From NCBI GenBank assembly GCA_009926615.1, contig RFOM01000020.1:1-56237 (forward strand): a DNA stretch of 56,237 nt, read 5' to 3'. Position numbers and translations under genes: made by a program. The DNA comes from Pseudomonadota bacterium. Its GTDB lineage: Bacteria > Bdellovibrionota_B > Oligoflexia > Silvanigrellales > Silvanigrellaceae. Under the pieces are notes generated by a model. It did no database searches and was not told the DNA's origin. It worked only from the letters and a program-made list of their open reading frames with translations. How positions within the stretch are numbered: the stretch's first letter is position 1; every line of letters starts with the position of its first letter. Positions 29,171 to 37,297 of the stretch are shown one piece after another.

Positions 29171-30316
29171 TTGACCAAAGTATTGAAACACGTTTCCAAC
29201 AAAGACATTGCCGATCTGGCCGAACATCTGCGTGCCGGTGGATTGGTCGCATTTCCGACGGAGACTGTTTACGGTTTGGGTGCTCACGCCGCTGACCGGA
29301 ACTCTGTAGAGGAAATTTTTCGAATCAAAGGTCGTCCCGCAACCGACCCCCTGATTGTTCACGTATCGGGCGTCGCGCACGCCCTGCGTTTGGTTGACCC
29401 GCAAGCGGCGACTGTCTGGCAGACGGATGTCCTGAAGCATCTGGCAGAGGAATTTTGGCCGGGTCCGCTCACGCTCATTGTACCCGCCGATCTAAACCGA
29501 ATTGCGTTCGAAGTTACGGCATCAACAGGTTGGGTTGGTTTGAGACAACCGGCCCATCCGCTGGCTCAGGAGTTTTTGGAAGCCTGCGCTGTGCCTGTCG
29601 CCGCGCCGAGTGCGAATCTTTTCGGTCATGTCAGCCCGACGTGCGCAGACCATGTGGAATTTGATTTTCCGGATGTGGATAAGTTGTGGATTATTGACGG
29701 AGGCCGTTGCGGTTTTGGAATCGAATCAACTGTAATGCGAATCAATGCGGACAAAACTGTCGATATTTTCCGCCGCGGCGGCGTAGGTCCGTCGCAAATT
29801 TCCGCATCGCTTTTGCAGGCAGGTTTGTTGACAGATTCTGTTGCGGTCAGAGTGGTTGAAAAATATTTCAAAGGGAATTCACACGGAAGCGATGTTGCCC
29901 CCGGCCAAGCCCTTGTGCATTACGCGCCCCGAATGCCGGTTTTTATGATCTCCCGAAGCGACGGACGTGCGCCGGAGAGTCGTCCGGTTGCCCACGCTGA
30001 ACTTAAAAATATCGTGTTGCTCGACTTTGCCGGAAATTATAAGGAGCTTGCGCCTTTCGTCGGCCATTATCGTGATCTGTCGATTGCAGGCAGTATTGAT
30101 GAGGCGGTTTATTCTCTGTTTGAGTCGTTGCGCTGGGCTGAGACCTGCGGAGCCGAAAGACATACCCTTTGGATTTTTGATCCGAGAAACATCGGGCATT
30201 CAGGCAACGAATTGTTTTTGGCTATGCAGGACAGAATTATCAGGTCTGCTTCGGCTCGGGCACTGAACGTCTGTTTCAAACCAGATTCTGATCAAGTTTA
30301 CGTTTCAGCTCGTTGA
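29171..30316 (+). CDS. tsaC: Threonylcarbamoyl-AMP synthase (TsaC/Sua5)
   Basis: A 381-residue enzyme making threonylcarbamoyl-AMP from Thr, bicarbonate and ATP for the t6A37 modification of tRNAs. The YrdC domain has GLVAFPTETVYGLGAHA, KGRPATDPLIVHV, WPGPLTLIV, ASTGWVGLRQPAHP and IIDGGRCGFGIESTV. A Sua5-type C-terminal domain follows, with GQALVHYAPRMPV. I chose TTG 29171 because GGGGAG lies 8 bases upstream and it gives the family N-terminus. The longer frame from GTG 29054 runs through oriC boxes. The 3' end overlaps dnaA by 41 bases. A DnaA-box doublet lies inside at 29674-29693. Confidence 0.92.
   Translation: MTKVLKHVSNKDIADLAEHLRAGGLVAFPTETVYGLGAHAADRNSVEEIFRIKGRPATDPLIVHVSGVAHALRLVDPQAATVWQTDVLKHLAEEFWPGPLTLIVPADLNRIAFEVTASTGWVGLRQPAHPLAQEFLEACAVPVAAPSANLFGHVSPTCADHVEFDFPDVDKLWIIDGGRCGFGIESTVMRINADKTVDIFRRGGVGPSQISASLLQAGLLTDSVAVRVVEKYFKGNSHGSDVAPGQALVHYAPRMPVFMISRSDGRAPESRPVAHAELKNIVLLDFAGNYKELAPFVGHYRDLSIAGSIDEAVYSLFESLRWAETCGAERHTLWIFDPRNIGHSGNELFLAMQDRIIRSASARALNVCFKPDSDQVYVSAR
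29674..29693 (+). promoter_or_regulatory. DnaA-box doublet inside tsaC
   Basis: TGTGGATAA (29674-29682, perfect) and TGTGGATTA (29685-29693, one mismatch), same direction, 11 bases apart start to start. They encode part of the conserved VDKLWIIDGG segment, so coding constraint contributes. The layout is the same as at 29118-29137. Confidence 0.5.
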
Positions 30317-31880
30317 CGATCGCGCGGGTTGAAGCGTCTTTCTCGATCAGTTCTTTGACTTTTTCCACTGCATGCATAACGGTCGTATGATTTTTTTTGC
30401 CGAACGCTTCCGCGATTTCAGTGGTTGCCGACCCCAAGAGTTCGCGGCTTAAGTACATCGCGATGTGTCTGGGTATCACGAGCCTTTGAGACCTGTCTTG
30501 TGACATTAATTCGGAGAGTTTGATTCCAAAATGAGTCGCAACCGCCTTTTGAATCGCCGAAAGGTCAAGAGATTGGGCGGGCACCCTGATGATTCTGCGC
30601 AAATGGGCATTGGTCGATTCAATGGAAGGCGGCGCTCCCGTCATGCTTTGCGTCATGGCTAAATTGTTCAGGATTCCCTGAATTTCTCTTACGTTTGATT
30701 TGACGTGGGCGGCAATGTGAAGAACCACGTCGCGGGTTAGTCTGAGTGACAGGGCCCGTGCCTTTGTTTCGATAATCGCAACGCGGTCTTCAAATCCTGG
30801 CGGTTCGATGTCGGCAATCAGACCCTGAAGGAAGCGGCTTTTTAGCCGTTCCTCAATGTTGGGAATGTCTTTGGGATATTTGTCCGAGGTGATCACGATT
30901 TGTTTCTTTTTCTGGAACAAATCATTGAAGGTGTGAAAGAACTCAAGCTGAGTGGAATCCTTGCTCTCAAGGAATTGAATGTCGTCAACCAGAAGAACGT
31001 CGACGTTGTTGTACCGCTTCCGGAATTCTTCCTGCTTGTAGAACCGTATCGACTGAATGAGTTCGTTCATGTAGTCGACGCTCGTCACATACTTGATGTT
31101 CCAGTTCGGGTTCTGGCGCAGAATTTCATTGCCCACCGAGTGCAGCAAGTGTGTTTTTCCAAGGCCTGTTGCACCGTAAATAAAAACAGGATTGGTCAGG
31201 TTTCCTGGACTTTTTGCAATTGATTCACAGGCAGAACAGGCAATGAGGTTGCTCTGTCCGCGCACAAAAGTGGTAAAAGTCAATTCAGGATTCAGCGATC
31301 GGTTTTGTTCCGCATGTGAAGGCGGGCGGGACTCAAAATCATCCGCGATGGAAATGGGCGCAATGTGCATCGGAGTTGCAATTTGATTTATGTTTTTTGA
31401 GGCCTGCAGAGTTGTTGAGGCGTTTTTTTTGTCTGTTGAAGAAGACAGATTTGGTGTCTCTTCAAAAGCCGTGTTTGCGGAAGAGGTGATGGTTTTTTTG
31501 TTATCCTTCAGAAGAGTTCTGGGGGAGTTTTTTTTCGGCTCTGCTTCGGGAGACTCGAACAGGGAGGTGGAGGCCGCTTGTCTTGAACGTGTTCTTTTGG
31601 GTGCTGAAGCGGGCACCGCTTCGCTTTCCGAACGGACGTAAAATTCGATTTGTGATCCCCAGACTTGTTTTGCGACTTCAACAATTTCGTTCATTTTTGC
31701 ACTGACGATGAGTGCTCCGTGAAATTGGCTTTTGCAGTCGGCGATAATAGTTGCACCGTCCCGTTTTACCGGTATCACCTGACTGGCAATGGAATGTGCG
31801 ACAGCGTCACCGAGTCCGAGCGAAATGAGTCGGGCCTTGAGTTTTTCAAAGAAGACTTCCGATTTTTCTACCGACGACAT
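30276..31880 (-). CDS. dnaA: Chromosomal replication initiator DnaA
   Basis: A 534-residue AAA+ initiator. Domain I covers about 1-85. Domain II is a long Ser/Thr/Lys-rich linker (about 86-195). Domain III has Walker A YGATGLGKTH (about 235-244), Walker B LLVDDIQFL and sensor/Arg-finger segments (TSDKYPKDIPNIEERLKSRF). Domain IV has the box-binding helix-turn-helix DRSQRLVIPRHIAMYLSREL...KKNHTTVMHAVEKV. Unusually it lies beyond tsaC and is transcribed towards oriC, not leading into dnaN. The 3' end overlaps tsaC by 41 bases. Confidence 0.97.
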   Translation of the reverse strand: MSSVEKSEVFFEKLKARLISLGLGDAVAHSIASQVIPVKRDGATIIADCKSQFHGALIVSAKMNEIVEVAKQVWGSQIEFYVRSESEAVPASAPKRTRSRQAASTSLFESPEAEPKKNSPRTLLKDNKKTITSSANTAFEETPNLSSSTDKKNASTTLQASKNINQIATPMHIAPISIADDFESRPPSHAEQNRSLNPELTFTTFVRGQSNLIACSACESIAKSPGNLTNPVFIYGATGLGKTHLLHSVGNEILRQNPNWNIKYVTSVDYMNELIQSIRFYKQEEFRKRYNNVDVLLVDDIQFLESKDSTQLEFFHTFNDLFQKKKQIVITSDKYPKDIPNIEERLKSRFLQGLIADIEPPGFEDRVAIIETKARALSLRLTRDVVLHIAAHVKSNVREIQGILNNLAMTQSMTGAPPSIESTNAHLRRIIRVPAQSLDLSAIQKAVATHFGIKLSELMSQDRSQRLVIPRHIAMYLSRELLGSATTEIAEAFGKKNHTTVMHAVEKVKELIEKDASTRAIVNELKRKLDQNLV

Positions 31881-31925
31881 AGTCTGACTCGTGATTAATT
31901 GTGTAAATGCTGCTGCAGGGGCCGG

Positions 31926-31954
31926 ATTGTGCAGAGGCAGGGCGTGGAGGTCAA
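31926..31954 (-). promoter_or_regulatory. Candidate sigma70-type promoter for dnaA
   Basis: On the minus strand TTGACC (31949-31954) and CACAAT (31926-31931) are separated by 17 bases. That is 5/6 and 4/6 matches to the consensus. Transcription would start about 39 bases before the dnaA ATG. The -35 overlaps the ribosome-binding site of the divergent small membrane protein. Confidence 0.4.
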
Positions 31955-31960
31955 GTCCCG

Positions 31961-32230
31961 ATGGGAAAACTTCTTTTGTGGTTCGGAATACTGTACGGAA
32001 ATCTGTCGGCGATGGTCGGCATTGCAGTTATTGTCGTTTGGTGGACGAAGCAGTCGTCCGGCCGGCAGTTTTGCGCGGATTTCGGCATGCCGCTGACAAC
32101 CTGCCGATCTGCTTTACTTGTTCTTGATGTTTTGGTTATGGGGGTGGCGACTCTCTTGAGCTTTCGCCGCCTGTCCGTCGTTCGCCGGAGTTTCGAAAAG
32201 TCGGAGCAAAGCTCTGAAAAAAAGGATTAA
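31961..32230 (+). CDS. Small membrane protein, two helices (AtpZ/AtpI-like position)
   Basis: An 89-residue protein with two predicted membrane helices (about 3-28 and 49-68) and a charged C-terminal tail (RRSFEKSEQSSEKKD). ATG 31961 has GTGGAGG about 10 bases upstream; the frame starts earlier at 31907 without support. It begins the plus-strand run leading to atpB. Small AtpI/AtpZ proteins often precede F-type ATP synthase genes and help assembly or magnesium/calcium supply. I suggest that role from position and topology only. Confidence 0.6.
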   Translation: MGKLLLWFGILYGNLSAMVGIAVIVVWWTKQSSGRQFCADFGMPLTTCRSALLVLDVLVMGVATLLSFRRLSVVRRSFEKSEQSSEKKD

Positions 32231-32242
32231 AGGATTTTCCGG

Positions 32243-32506
32243 ATGACGACTTTTTCGGTCATTTTGGCATTATCGGGTCTCTCGGCCCTGTTCATAGGAC
32301 TCGGTTTGTTTTTTCAGGTCCGCACCATTGTTGAACAACGCAGGTCCTTTAAAGGAATTGTCTTTAAGATAATTGGGATAATTCCACTTTTTCTCGCCAT
32401 CCGGACGGGCAGGGGCGAGGTTGTCGCCATCAGCATAACTTTCTTCATCTGCGCTTCGATTTTTCTTGTTTTCCTGTCTCTTGCACGCAAGAGGCTTATG
32501 CGTTAG
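32243..32506 (+). CDS. Small membrane protein upstream of atpB
   Basis: An 87-residue protein with two or three hydrophobic segments (about 5-25, 38-54 and 62-82) separated by basic loops (VEQRRSFKG, RTGRGE) and ending in ARKRLMR. AGGA lies 8 bases before ATG 32243. It follows the previous small membrane protein by 12 bases and precedes atpB by 57. I recognise no family. The pairing of two tiny membrane proteins just before atpB suggests ATP-synthase assembly partners. Confidence 0.6.
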   Translation: MTTFSVILALSGLSALFIGLGLFFQVRTIVEQRRSFKGIVFKIIGIIPLFLAIRTGRGEVVAISITFFICASIFLVFLSLARKRLMR

Positions 32507-32563
32507 GTACGCGTCGCTGTTATGTGATTGCGTGTTTTAACCCCACCATTGATTGGAGACCTT

Positions 32564-33415
32564 ATGAGTCGCATGCACTTTGGGTGGCTCACTCTCATCT
32601 CATCGTTTTTCGCGGTTTCCTCCGGTACGGCCTCAGCCGGTGAGGGTGGAACGCTCAAGATTGTCTCGTGGTACGGGGCGTTGGCCGAAACGATTCATCA
32701 TGCCTTCGGATTGTCGATTGATGTGGCGCAACTGTCTGAAATGGTTTCCTCAGCCGGAGCATTCCTTGCAGTGACTTTGCTCGGACTGTCCGTCGGGCTC
32801 TACAAACTTAAGCCCGAGACGATGAGTGATGAGGACCTTCTGCCACCGAAGTCCTTTGGTTTGCGTGCGTTTGCCGAGCTTTGCTGGGGTGTTATCAGCA
32901 GCACGCTTGAGAAGATTATCGGCGATAAAGTATGGCACCACTACGCACCGCTTCTCGGCGGAACATTCTTTTTTATCATTTGCTCAAACCTGACGGGCCT
33001 TGTCCCCGGATTTCCGCCCGCAACGGAGTTTATCTCGCAAAATGCCTCGATGGCACTGGTTATTTTCATCGCGTTTAATTACGTCGGTTTGAAGCACGGC
33101 GGGATGAATTATTTGAAGCATTTGTGCGGGCCGGTGTTGTTCCTCGCTCCGGTCATGCTCATCATTGAAGTGATCGCACTGCTTGCCCGTCCTGTTTCGC
33201 TGAGCTTGCGTTTGTACGGAAACGTATCCGGAGACCATATGGTCTTTGCCGTTTTTTCGGGTTTGATGCGCGACTTTCATATCCCGTTTGCGCCGGTTCC
33301 GGCTGCTCTGATGACCTTCGGTTTGCTGGTTGCGTGCCTGCAGGCGTTTATATTTGTGACCCTAAGCTCGGTCTATGTGCGACTGTCTCTTGATACGGCC
33401 CATCACGATCATTGA
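32564..33415 (+). CDS. atpB: F0F1 ATP synthase subunit a
   Basis: A 283-residue proton-channel subunit. The essential Arg lies in the RPVSLSLRLYGNVSGDHMV helix (about 215-235), and downstream helices end with LVACLQAFIFVTLSSVYVRLSL. Before the core there is a signal-like N-terminus (LTLISSFFAVSSGTASAGEG) and an external domain. ATG 32564 follows GGAG by 5 bases. It pairs with atpE 223 bases downstream. The F1 genes and b/delta subunits are not in the window, so the ATP synthase is split as in several delta-like lineages. Confidence 0.95.
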   Translation: MSRMHFGWLTLISSFFAVSSGTASAGEGGTLKIVSWYGALAETIHHAFGLSIDVAQLSEMVSSAGAFLAVTLLGLSVGLYKLKPETMSDEDLLPPKSFGLRAFAELCWGVISSTLEKIIGDKVWHHYAPLLGGTFFFIICSNLTGLVPGFPPATEFISQNASMALVIFIAFNYVGLKHGGMNYLKHLCGPVLFLAPVMLIIEVIALLARPVSLSLRLYGNVSGDHMVFAVFSGLMRDFHIPFAPVPAALMTFGLLVACLQAFIFVTLSSVYVRLSLDTAHHDH

Positions 33416-33638
33416 GACCCGCTCATGCCGTCTTGCGGATTTGCGCGCAGCTTCCGTCTTTTTTTGTTCCCTCGATTAAAGACCAGAGCTGCATACAGCG
33501 CGTCGGTTCTTCTTCAGGAGGAACTTAAGGGTGTGCTGAAGGGGTTTATCTTTTCAGGATACCGTCACCCAAGTCGATCAAAAAGTCGACCGGCCGGTGA
33601 TATTTGAGGGTGAGGTTATTTTTTTATTGAGGTGTTTT

Positions 33639-33953
33639 ATGAAGTTTTCCCGTTTTGCTTTGATTGCTGCCAGCCTTCTCGCATCAACTCCGGCTTTCGC
33701 ACAGGAAGCCGCAAACGCTGCCGGCGGCTGGGGCGGTGAAATCCGTGCATTGAGTGCTGCACTGGCTATCGGTCTTGCGGTCATCGGCGGCGCTTCCGGA
33801 CAAGGTCGCGCTGCAGCGGCTGCCAACGAGGGCATCGGCCGCAACCCTCAGTCTGCTGAAAAACTCTTCACGCCCTTGATTCTCGGTCTCGCTCTTATCG
33901 AGTTCCAGACAATCATGGCGTTCATTATCGCTATTCTTCTCGCGACCAAGTAA
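33639..33953 (+). CDS. atpE: F0F1 ATP synthase subunit c with N-terminal signal-like leader
   Basis: A 104-residue ring subunit; many c subunits are 70-90. The mature part has helix 1 with the Gly motif GGASGQGRAAAAANEG, the polar loop GRNP, and helix 2 with the ion-binding Glu in LALIEFQTIMAF. Residues 1-21 (MKFSRFALIAASLLASTPAFA) look like a cleavable signal peptide. The Gln and Ser/Thr ligands of sodium-type rings are not evident, which favours protons. ATG 33639 has GAGGTG 6 bases upstream. The 223 bases between atpB and atpE hold no credible gene. Confidence 0.94.
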   Translation: MKFSRFALIAASLLASTPAFAQEAANAAGGWGGEIRALSAALAIGLAVIGGASGQGRAAAAANEGIGRNPQSAEKLFTPLILGLALIEFQTIMAFIIAILLATK

Positions 33954-33979
33954 GCCGCACGACGCGATGGGCGTTTTGC

Positions 33980-34008
33980 TTGACTTTTGATGGGGTGCTG
34001 ATTATCTC
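33980..34008 (+). promoter_or_regulatory. Candidate promoter for tRNA-Lys
   Basis: TTGACT (33980-33985) and TATCTC (34003-34008), 17-base spacing. They are followed by a GC-rich discriminator (TGCCCCCCGAG) just before the tRNA at 34021. GC-rich discriminators are typical of stable-RNA promoters under stringent control. Confidence 0.5.
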
Positions 34009-34020
34009 TGCCCCCCGAGT

Positions 34021-34096
34021 GGAGGGTTAGCTCAGTTGGTAGAGCAAGAGACTCTTAATCTCTTGGTCCGGGGTTCGAGCCCCCGACCCTTCACCA
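34021..34096 (+). tRNA. tRNA-Lys(CUU)
   Basis: A 76-base cloverleaf. The acceptor is GGAGGGT/ACCCTTC with one G-T pair. The D-arm is AGCTCAGTTGGTAGAGC, the anticodon loop CTCTTAA carries CUU, and the T-loop is GTTCGAGCC. CCA is encoded (34094-34096). A terminator follows directly. Confidence 0.97.
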
Positions 34097-34101
34097 CTCA
34101 A

Positions 34102-34131
34102 AAAAAGACCGCCTGAAAAGGCGGTCTTTTT
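34102..34131. terminator. Rho-independent terminator after tRNA-Lys
   Basis: GACCGCC (34107-34113), loop TGAAAA, GGCGGTC (34120-34126), flanked by an A-run and a T-run. It works in principle in both directions. It ends 24 bases before the preferred gluQ start. Confidence 0.9.
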
Positions 34132-34154
34132 CGTTAATGGAGTTAAGTCGTTCA

Positions 34155-35048
34155 ATGTATCGCGGTCGTTTTGCTCCGACGCCATCCGGAGATTTGCACT
34201 TGGGCTCTTTGGTTGCTGCGACAGCCGGATTTCTTGATGCCCGCGTTTCAGGCGGGCAATGGCTGCTCCGCATTGAAGATGTCGATGTTCAGCGATGCAA
34301 GCCTCATTTTGAATCCTCAATTTTGTCCGACTTGGAGCGACACGGTTTGCACTGGGACGGAGAGGTCGTCCGGCAAAGCAGTCGCACGAAATTATATGAA
34401 GATGCTCTGAAAAAACTTTACTCTTCGGGCCACGCTTATTCCTGCTTCTGCTCCCGCTCCAAACTCGAAAAAATGCATTGCCCGAGGAATGCGGAGGGTG
34501 AGTTTGTCTATCCCGCCCTTTGCAGGCCTGAACGTATTGAGGGCGGACGTGATTTGCCGGATATTGGCACCCTAAAGCACTCTTTACGGTTCAGAGCCGA
34601 CGTACTGCCTACATTGTTCAATGATGAGTGGCATGGGCCTCAGAGCGTTCGGGTTTCCGAAGAGGCAGGTGATTTTGTCCTCAGGCGCACGGACGGTTGC
34701 TTTGCTTACACGCATGCCGTTGTCGTGGATGACTTTCTTCAGGGGATAACTCACATTGTTCGGGGAATGGACATTCTCCCTCTGACGGCGCGACAAATCC
34801 AACTGCAGAAGGCGCTGGGCTTTGACACTCCGGTTTACCGGCATTGCAGACTGGTTTGCGACCCTGACGGACAAAAGTTGAGCAAGAGTGCATCAGCGCG
34901 CGCACTCAGGGAAACACCGGCTCAACTTAATTTGAGTAATGCTCTGAAATTGTTGGATGTAGACCTTGGAGAACTGGTCGGTGCACCGGTCTTGGAGCAG
35001 CTTTCCTACGCGACGTCCGTCTGGCGACCCAAAATGAAAATCAGCTGA
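34155..35048 (+). CDS. gluQ: Glutamyl-Q tRNA(Asp) synthetase
   Basis: A 297-residue truncated GluRS paralogue that attaches Glu to the queuosine base of tRNA-Asp. The class I signature is YRGRFAPTPSGDLHLGSLVAA. A Cys-containing zinc site (CFCSRSKLEKMHC...CRP) and the KMSKS-like DGQKLSKS follow. It lacks the anticodon-binding domain, as the family does. I prefer ATG 34155, which gives the family N-terminus; ATG 34137 is also in frame but lies right after the terminator hairpin. It converges with the TPR gene, overlapping by 8 bases. Confidence 0.92.
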   Translation: MYRGRFAPTPSGDLHLGSLVAATAGFLDARVSGGQWLLRIEDVDVQRCKPHFESSILSDLERHGLHWDGEVVRQSSRTKLYEDALKKLYSSGHAYSCFCSRSKLEKMHCPRNAEGEFVYPALCRPERIEGGRDLPDIGTLKHSLRFRADVLPTLFNDEWHGPQSVRVSEEAGDFVLRRTDGCFAYTHAVVVDDFLQGITHIVRGMDILPLTARQIQLQKALGFDTPVYRHCRLVCDPDGQKLSKSASARALRETPAQLNLSNALKLLDVDLGELVGAPVLEQLSYATSVWRPKMKIS

Positions 35049-36210
35049 CCTTGCGTCCCTCGATTTCATTCAGGTGATCCCTGACGGTCGGGTGTTTTGG
35101 TGAAAGGCGTAAACACTCCCTAAAGTTCACTAAGGCCGACGTCACGTCGCCCATTTTTTTATAGGCAAGCCCGAGGTTGTAGAAAACCGAACCTTTAAGG
35201 TCATCTTCGCGCAAATGCTGCAGGGCATATCCGTAGATGCGGATGGCTGCATCGAATTGCTGTGAATTCACAGCCTGAATGGCTGCTTTGTTGAGGAGCG
35301 CGGCGCGATCTTTTTCGGAGAGAACGTCCCGCAAAAGATGAACAGTTTTTTCCACTTCACTTGCATCGAGAGGAATTTTCAACAAATTTTCCCGGGCATC
35401 TTTGGTCGCGGGGTAAACATCCAAAGCTTCGAGAAATGCTTTTTTGGCAGCTTCCGTGTCACCTTTTTTGAGGTGAACATCACCGATGAGTGACAACCGA
35501 TCAGGATTGCTCGGGCAAATTTTGTTCGCAACTTCCAGAATTTTCAGAGACCCGTCGATGTTGCCCGCAGTTAACTGCACCTGCGCGAGAAGATTCATCG
35601 CTCTGACGTTGTGCGATTCAACCTGCAGTATACGTTTTGCAATCAAGCCGGCTTCGTTGGCATCTCCGCTGTGCAAGCGGGTGATCGCGTATTCGAGGCG
35701 GATGATGGGATCGTGCGGAAACGACTGATAAGCCTCGTTGACGGCGCTGATGTAGTCTTTAGTCGGGTTGTTGGTTTGAATAATGCGCTGATTGTGAACC
35801 ATGCGCTGGGCGTCGCTGCGGGTTGTATCTGTTTTTTGCAATACACTCAGCTGCTCGCCCAGATTTCCGCCGAGACACGATGACAGGCTGAACACCTGCC
35901 TGACAGCACAGTCCGAAACCAGAGCAAGCGCCGGAGTTGAAATTTCAGCACTCAGGATAAAACGGACAATCGACGTCAGCTTTTGGTTGCGGGCAAGACG
36001 CTGCTGGAGGAGGTAGTTCTGGCGGGCGTCGAAACTGCGCATGTTGTGAACCAGTCCCCAAGGCTCTTTGCTCAGCGCATCTGCCAATTCCTTGCTTGTT
36101 CCCACGCACTGGACCGAAAAACCGGACTTGGCAGCGCCCTTTGACAAAACACCCTGATCCGCCTGTCCGGAAAGAATCACGACCAATGGGCCGTTGTTGC
36201 CAGTTGTCAT
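35041..36210 (-). CDS. TPR protein with degenerate receiver-like N-terminus
   Basis: A 389-residue protein. Residues ~7-120 have the size and strand pattern of a response-regulator receiver (GPLVVILSGQ...WGLVHNM...VRFILSAE...VRQVFSLSS). However, the phospho-acceptor Asp is replaced (LVHNM) and the conserved Lys is absent, so it should not be phosphorylated. Residues ~150-385 are TPR repeats (SPKHPTVRDHLNE, GSVFYNLGLAYKKMGDVTSALVNF). ATG 36210 follows GGAGGG by about 8 bases; the open frame runs further to 36336 without support. It has the same architecture as 3616-4566. It is likely a scaffold protein. Confidence 0.75.
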   Translation of the reverse strand: MTTGNNGPLVVILSGQADQGVLSKGAAKSGFSVQCVGTSKELADALSKEPWGLVHNMRSFDARQNYLLQQRLARNQKLTSIVRFILSAEISTPALALVSDCAVRQVFSLSSCLGGNLGEQLSVLQKTDTTRSDAQRMVHNQRIIQTNNPTKDYISAVNEAYQSFPHDPIIRLEYAITRLHSGDANEAGLIAKRILQVESHNVRAMNLLAQVQLTAGNIDGSLKILEVANKICPSNPDRLSLIGDVHLKKGDTEAAKKAFLEALDVYPATKDARENLLKIPLDASEVEKTVHLLRDVLSEKDRAALLNKAAIQAVNSQQFDAAIRIYGYALQHLREDDLKGSVFYNLGLAYKKMGDVTSALVNFRECLRLSPKHPTVRDHLNEIEGRKVS

Positions 36211-36486
36211 CGCACAAACCCTCCGTAAAGCTGATCGACAAGCGATGCCTAAATCTGAATCTATTGTAATTGTTATGTGAAAAAGGGCGATTAGACTGTT
36301 CTGAATTTTGGCACATTCTTTGGCAGCCAAACACAAAGGGGCATGTTTTCAGATTTTGTGCGATGCGGTCCTTTTTGTAACCTATCGTTATCTTGAATTT
36401 TTTGTTTTTTGGGTGTTCAAAGGTGAGCTGCCCCCTCAGATTTTTGCGTGAATACTCCGATTCTCCGCTGCGCGTGCGGAGGTTGC

Positions 36487-37293
36487 ATGTTTACTGGAAT
36501 GAAAAAAAAGTTTTTTTTTGTGCTTCTCTTGACGGCCTGCAACACGAGGGAGGGCGAGAGCGACGTCAATGGGTTTGGCTTGCAAAAAACAGCATTTTCT
36601 TCAAACATTATCAATGTTTGTTGGGAGAATAGAAGCCATGCTGACGCCGAACTCCGTGCTGCCAGACCCGAACTGATGACGCACATCAGCCGGCAATTCG
36701 GAAAAACGGTCGTGAAACTCGACGGCTGGGCCGATTGCCGTGAGCCCGGTTCTGCAAAAAACGAAGTGCGTTTCACTTGGTGGGACAAGGGTGAAGCGCC
36801 CGGAATTATGGTCGATGGCGCGAGCCAAATCGGCAACGGCGCCATCTATGGCACGCGTCTGAAAGTTCTGGCGCAACATATCGAATCGAAGGTCAGGGCT
36901 GCTCCAACTCTGGCCCTGAACAGCGAGGCGTGGCGGGAAGCTTTGAGCCTTCGCGGGCGGACCGTGGCAGTGTCGGACATGCAATCGAAACTGCTTCACG
37001 AATTCGGTCATGCCGTTGGTCTGCTGCATGAGCATGCGCGGGAAGACAGCACATGCGACAAAAGAGAGAGAGTAGAGGCTCACAAAGCCTATTGGCAAAA
37101 AGCAGATGCCGGATTGGCCGCGGTGATGGCCTCAATCGTCAAAACCAAAAAATTCGATGACGTGTCGGTCATGAACTATTGTCATTTGGATCGCTTGGTG
37201 GGGACCGGAAAAACGGCTGAGTTGTCGGCCGGAGATGTTCAGACAATCAACTTGCTTTATGCGCAGCAGGCAAACGGCAAGCCTGTTCCCTGA
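36487..37293 (+). CDS. Secreted metzincin-type zinc protease lipoprotein
   Basis: A 268-residue exported protease. After the N-terminus a hydrophobic stretch KKKFFFVLLLTAC gives a lipobox Cys. The catalytic site is LLHEFGHAVGLLHEHARED (about residues 177-195), an intact HExxHxxGxxH zinc motif, and SVMNYCH downstream supplies the Met-turn. This is a matrixin/astacin-like metzincin. ATG 36487 has GGAGG 4 bases upstream; ATG 36499 is an alternative with a more typical lipoprotein start. It is expected on the outer membrane or released, degrading proteins. It ends 4 bases from the convergent antiporter gene. Confidence 0.82.
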   Translation: MFTGMKKKFFFVLLLTACNTREGESDVNGFGLQKTAFSSNIINVCWENRSHADAELRAARPELMTHISRQFGKTVVKLDGWADCREPGSAKNEVRFTWWDKGEAPGIMVDGASQIGNGAIYGTRLKVLAQHIESKVRAAPTLALNSEAWREALSLRGRTVAVSDMQSKLLHEFGHAVGLLHEHAREDSTCDKRERVEAHKAYWQKADAGLAAVMASIVKTKKFDDVSVMNYCHLDRLVGTGKTAELSAGDVQTINLLYAQQANGKPVP

Positions 37294-37297
37294 ACGC

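Noticed and set aside
33425..33607. 60-residue frame between atpB and atpE
   Set aside because: No ribosome-binding site, no recognisable motif, and it ends in the atpE leader; treated as non-coding.
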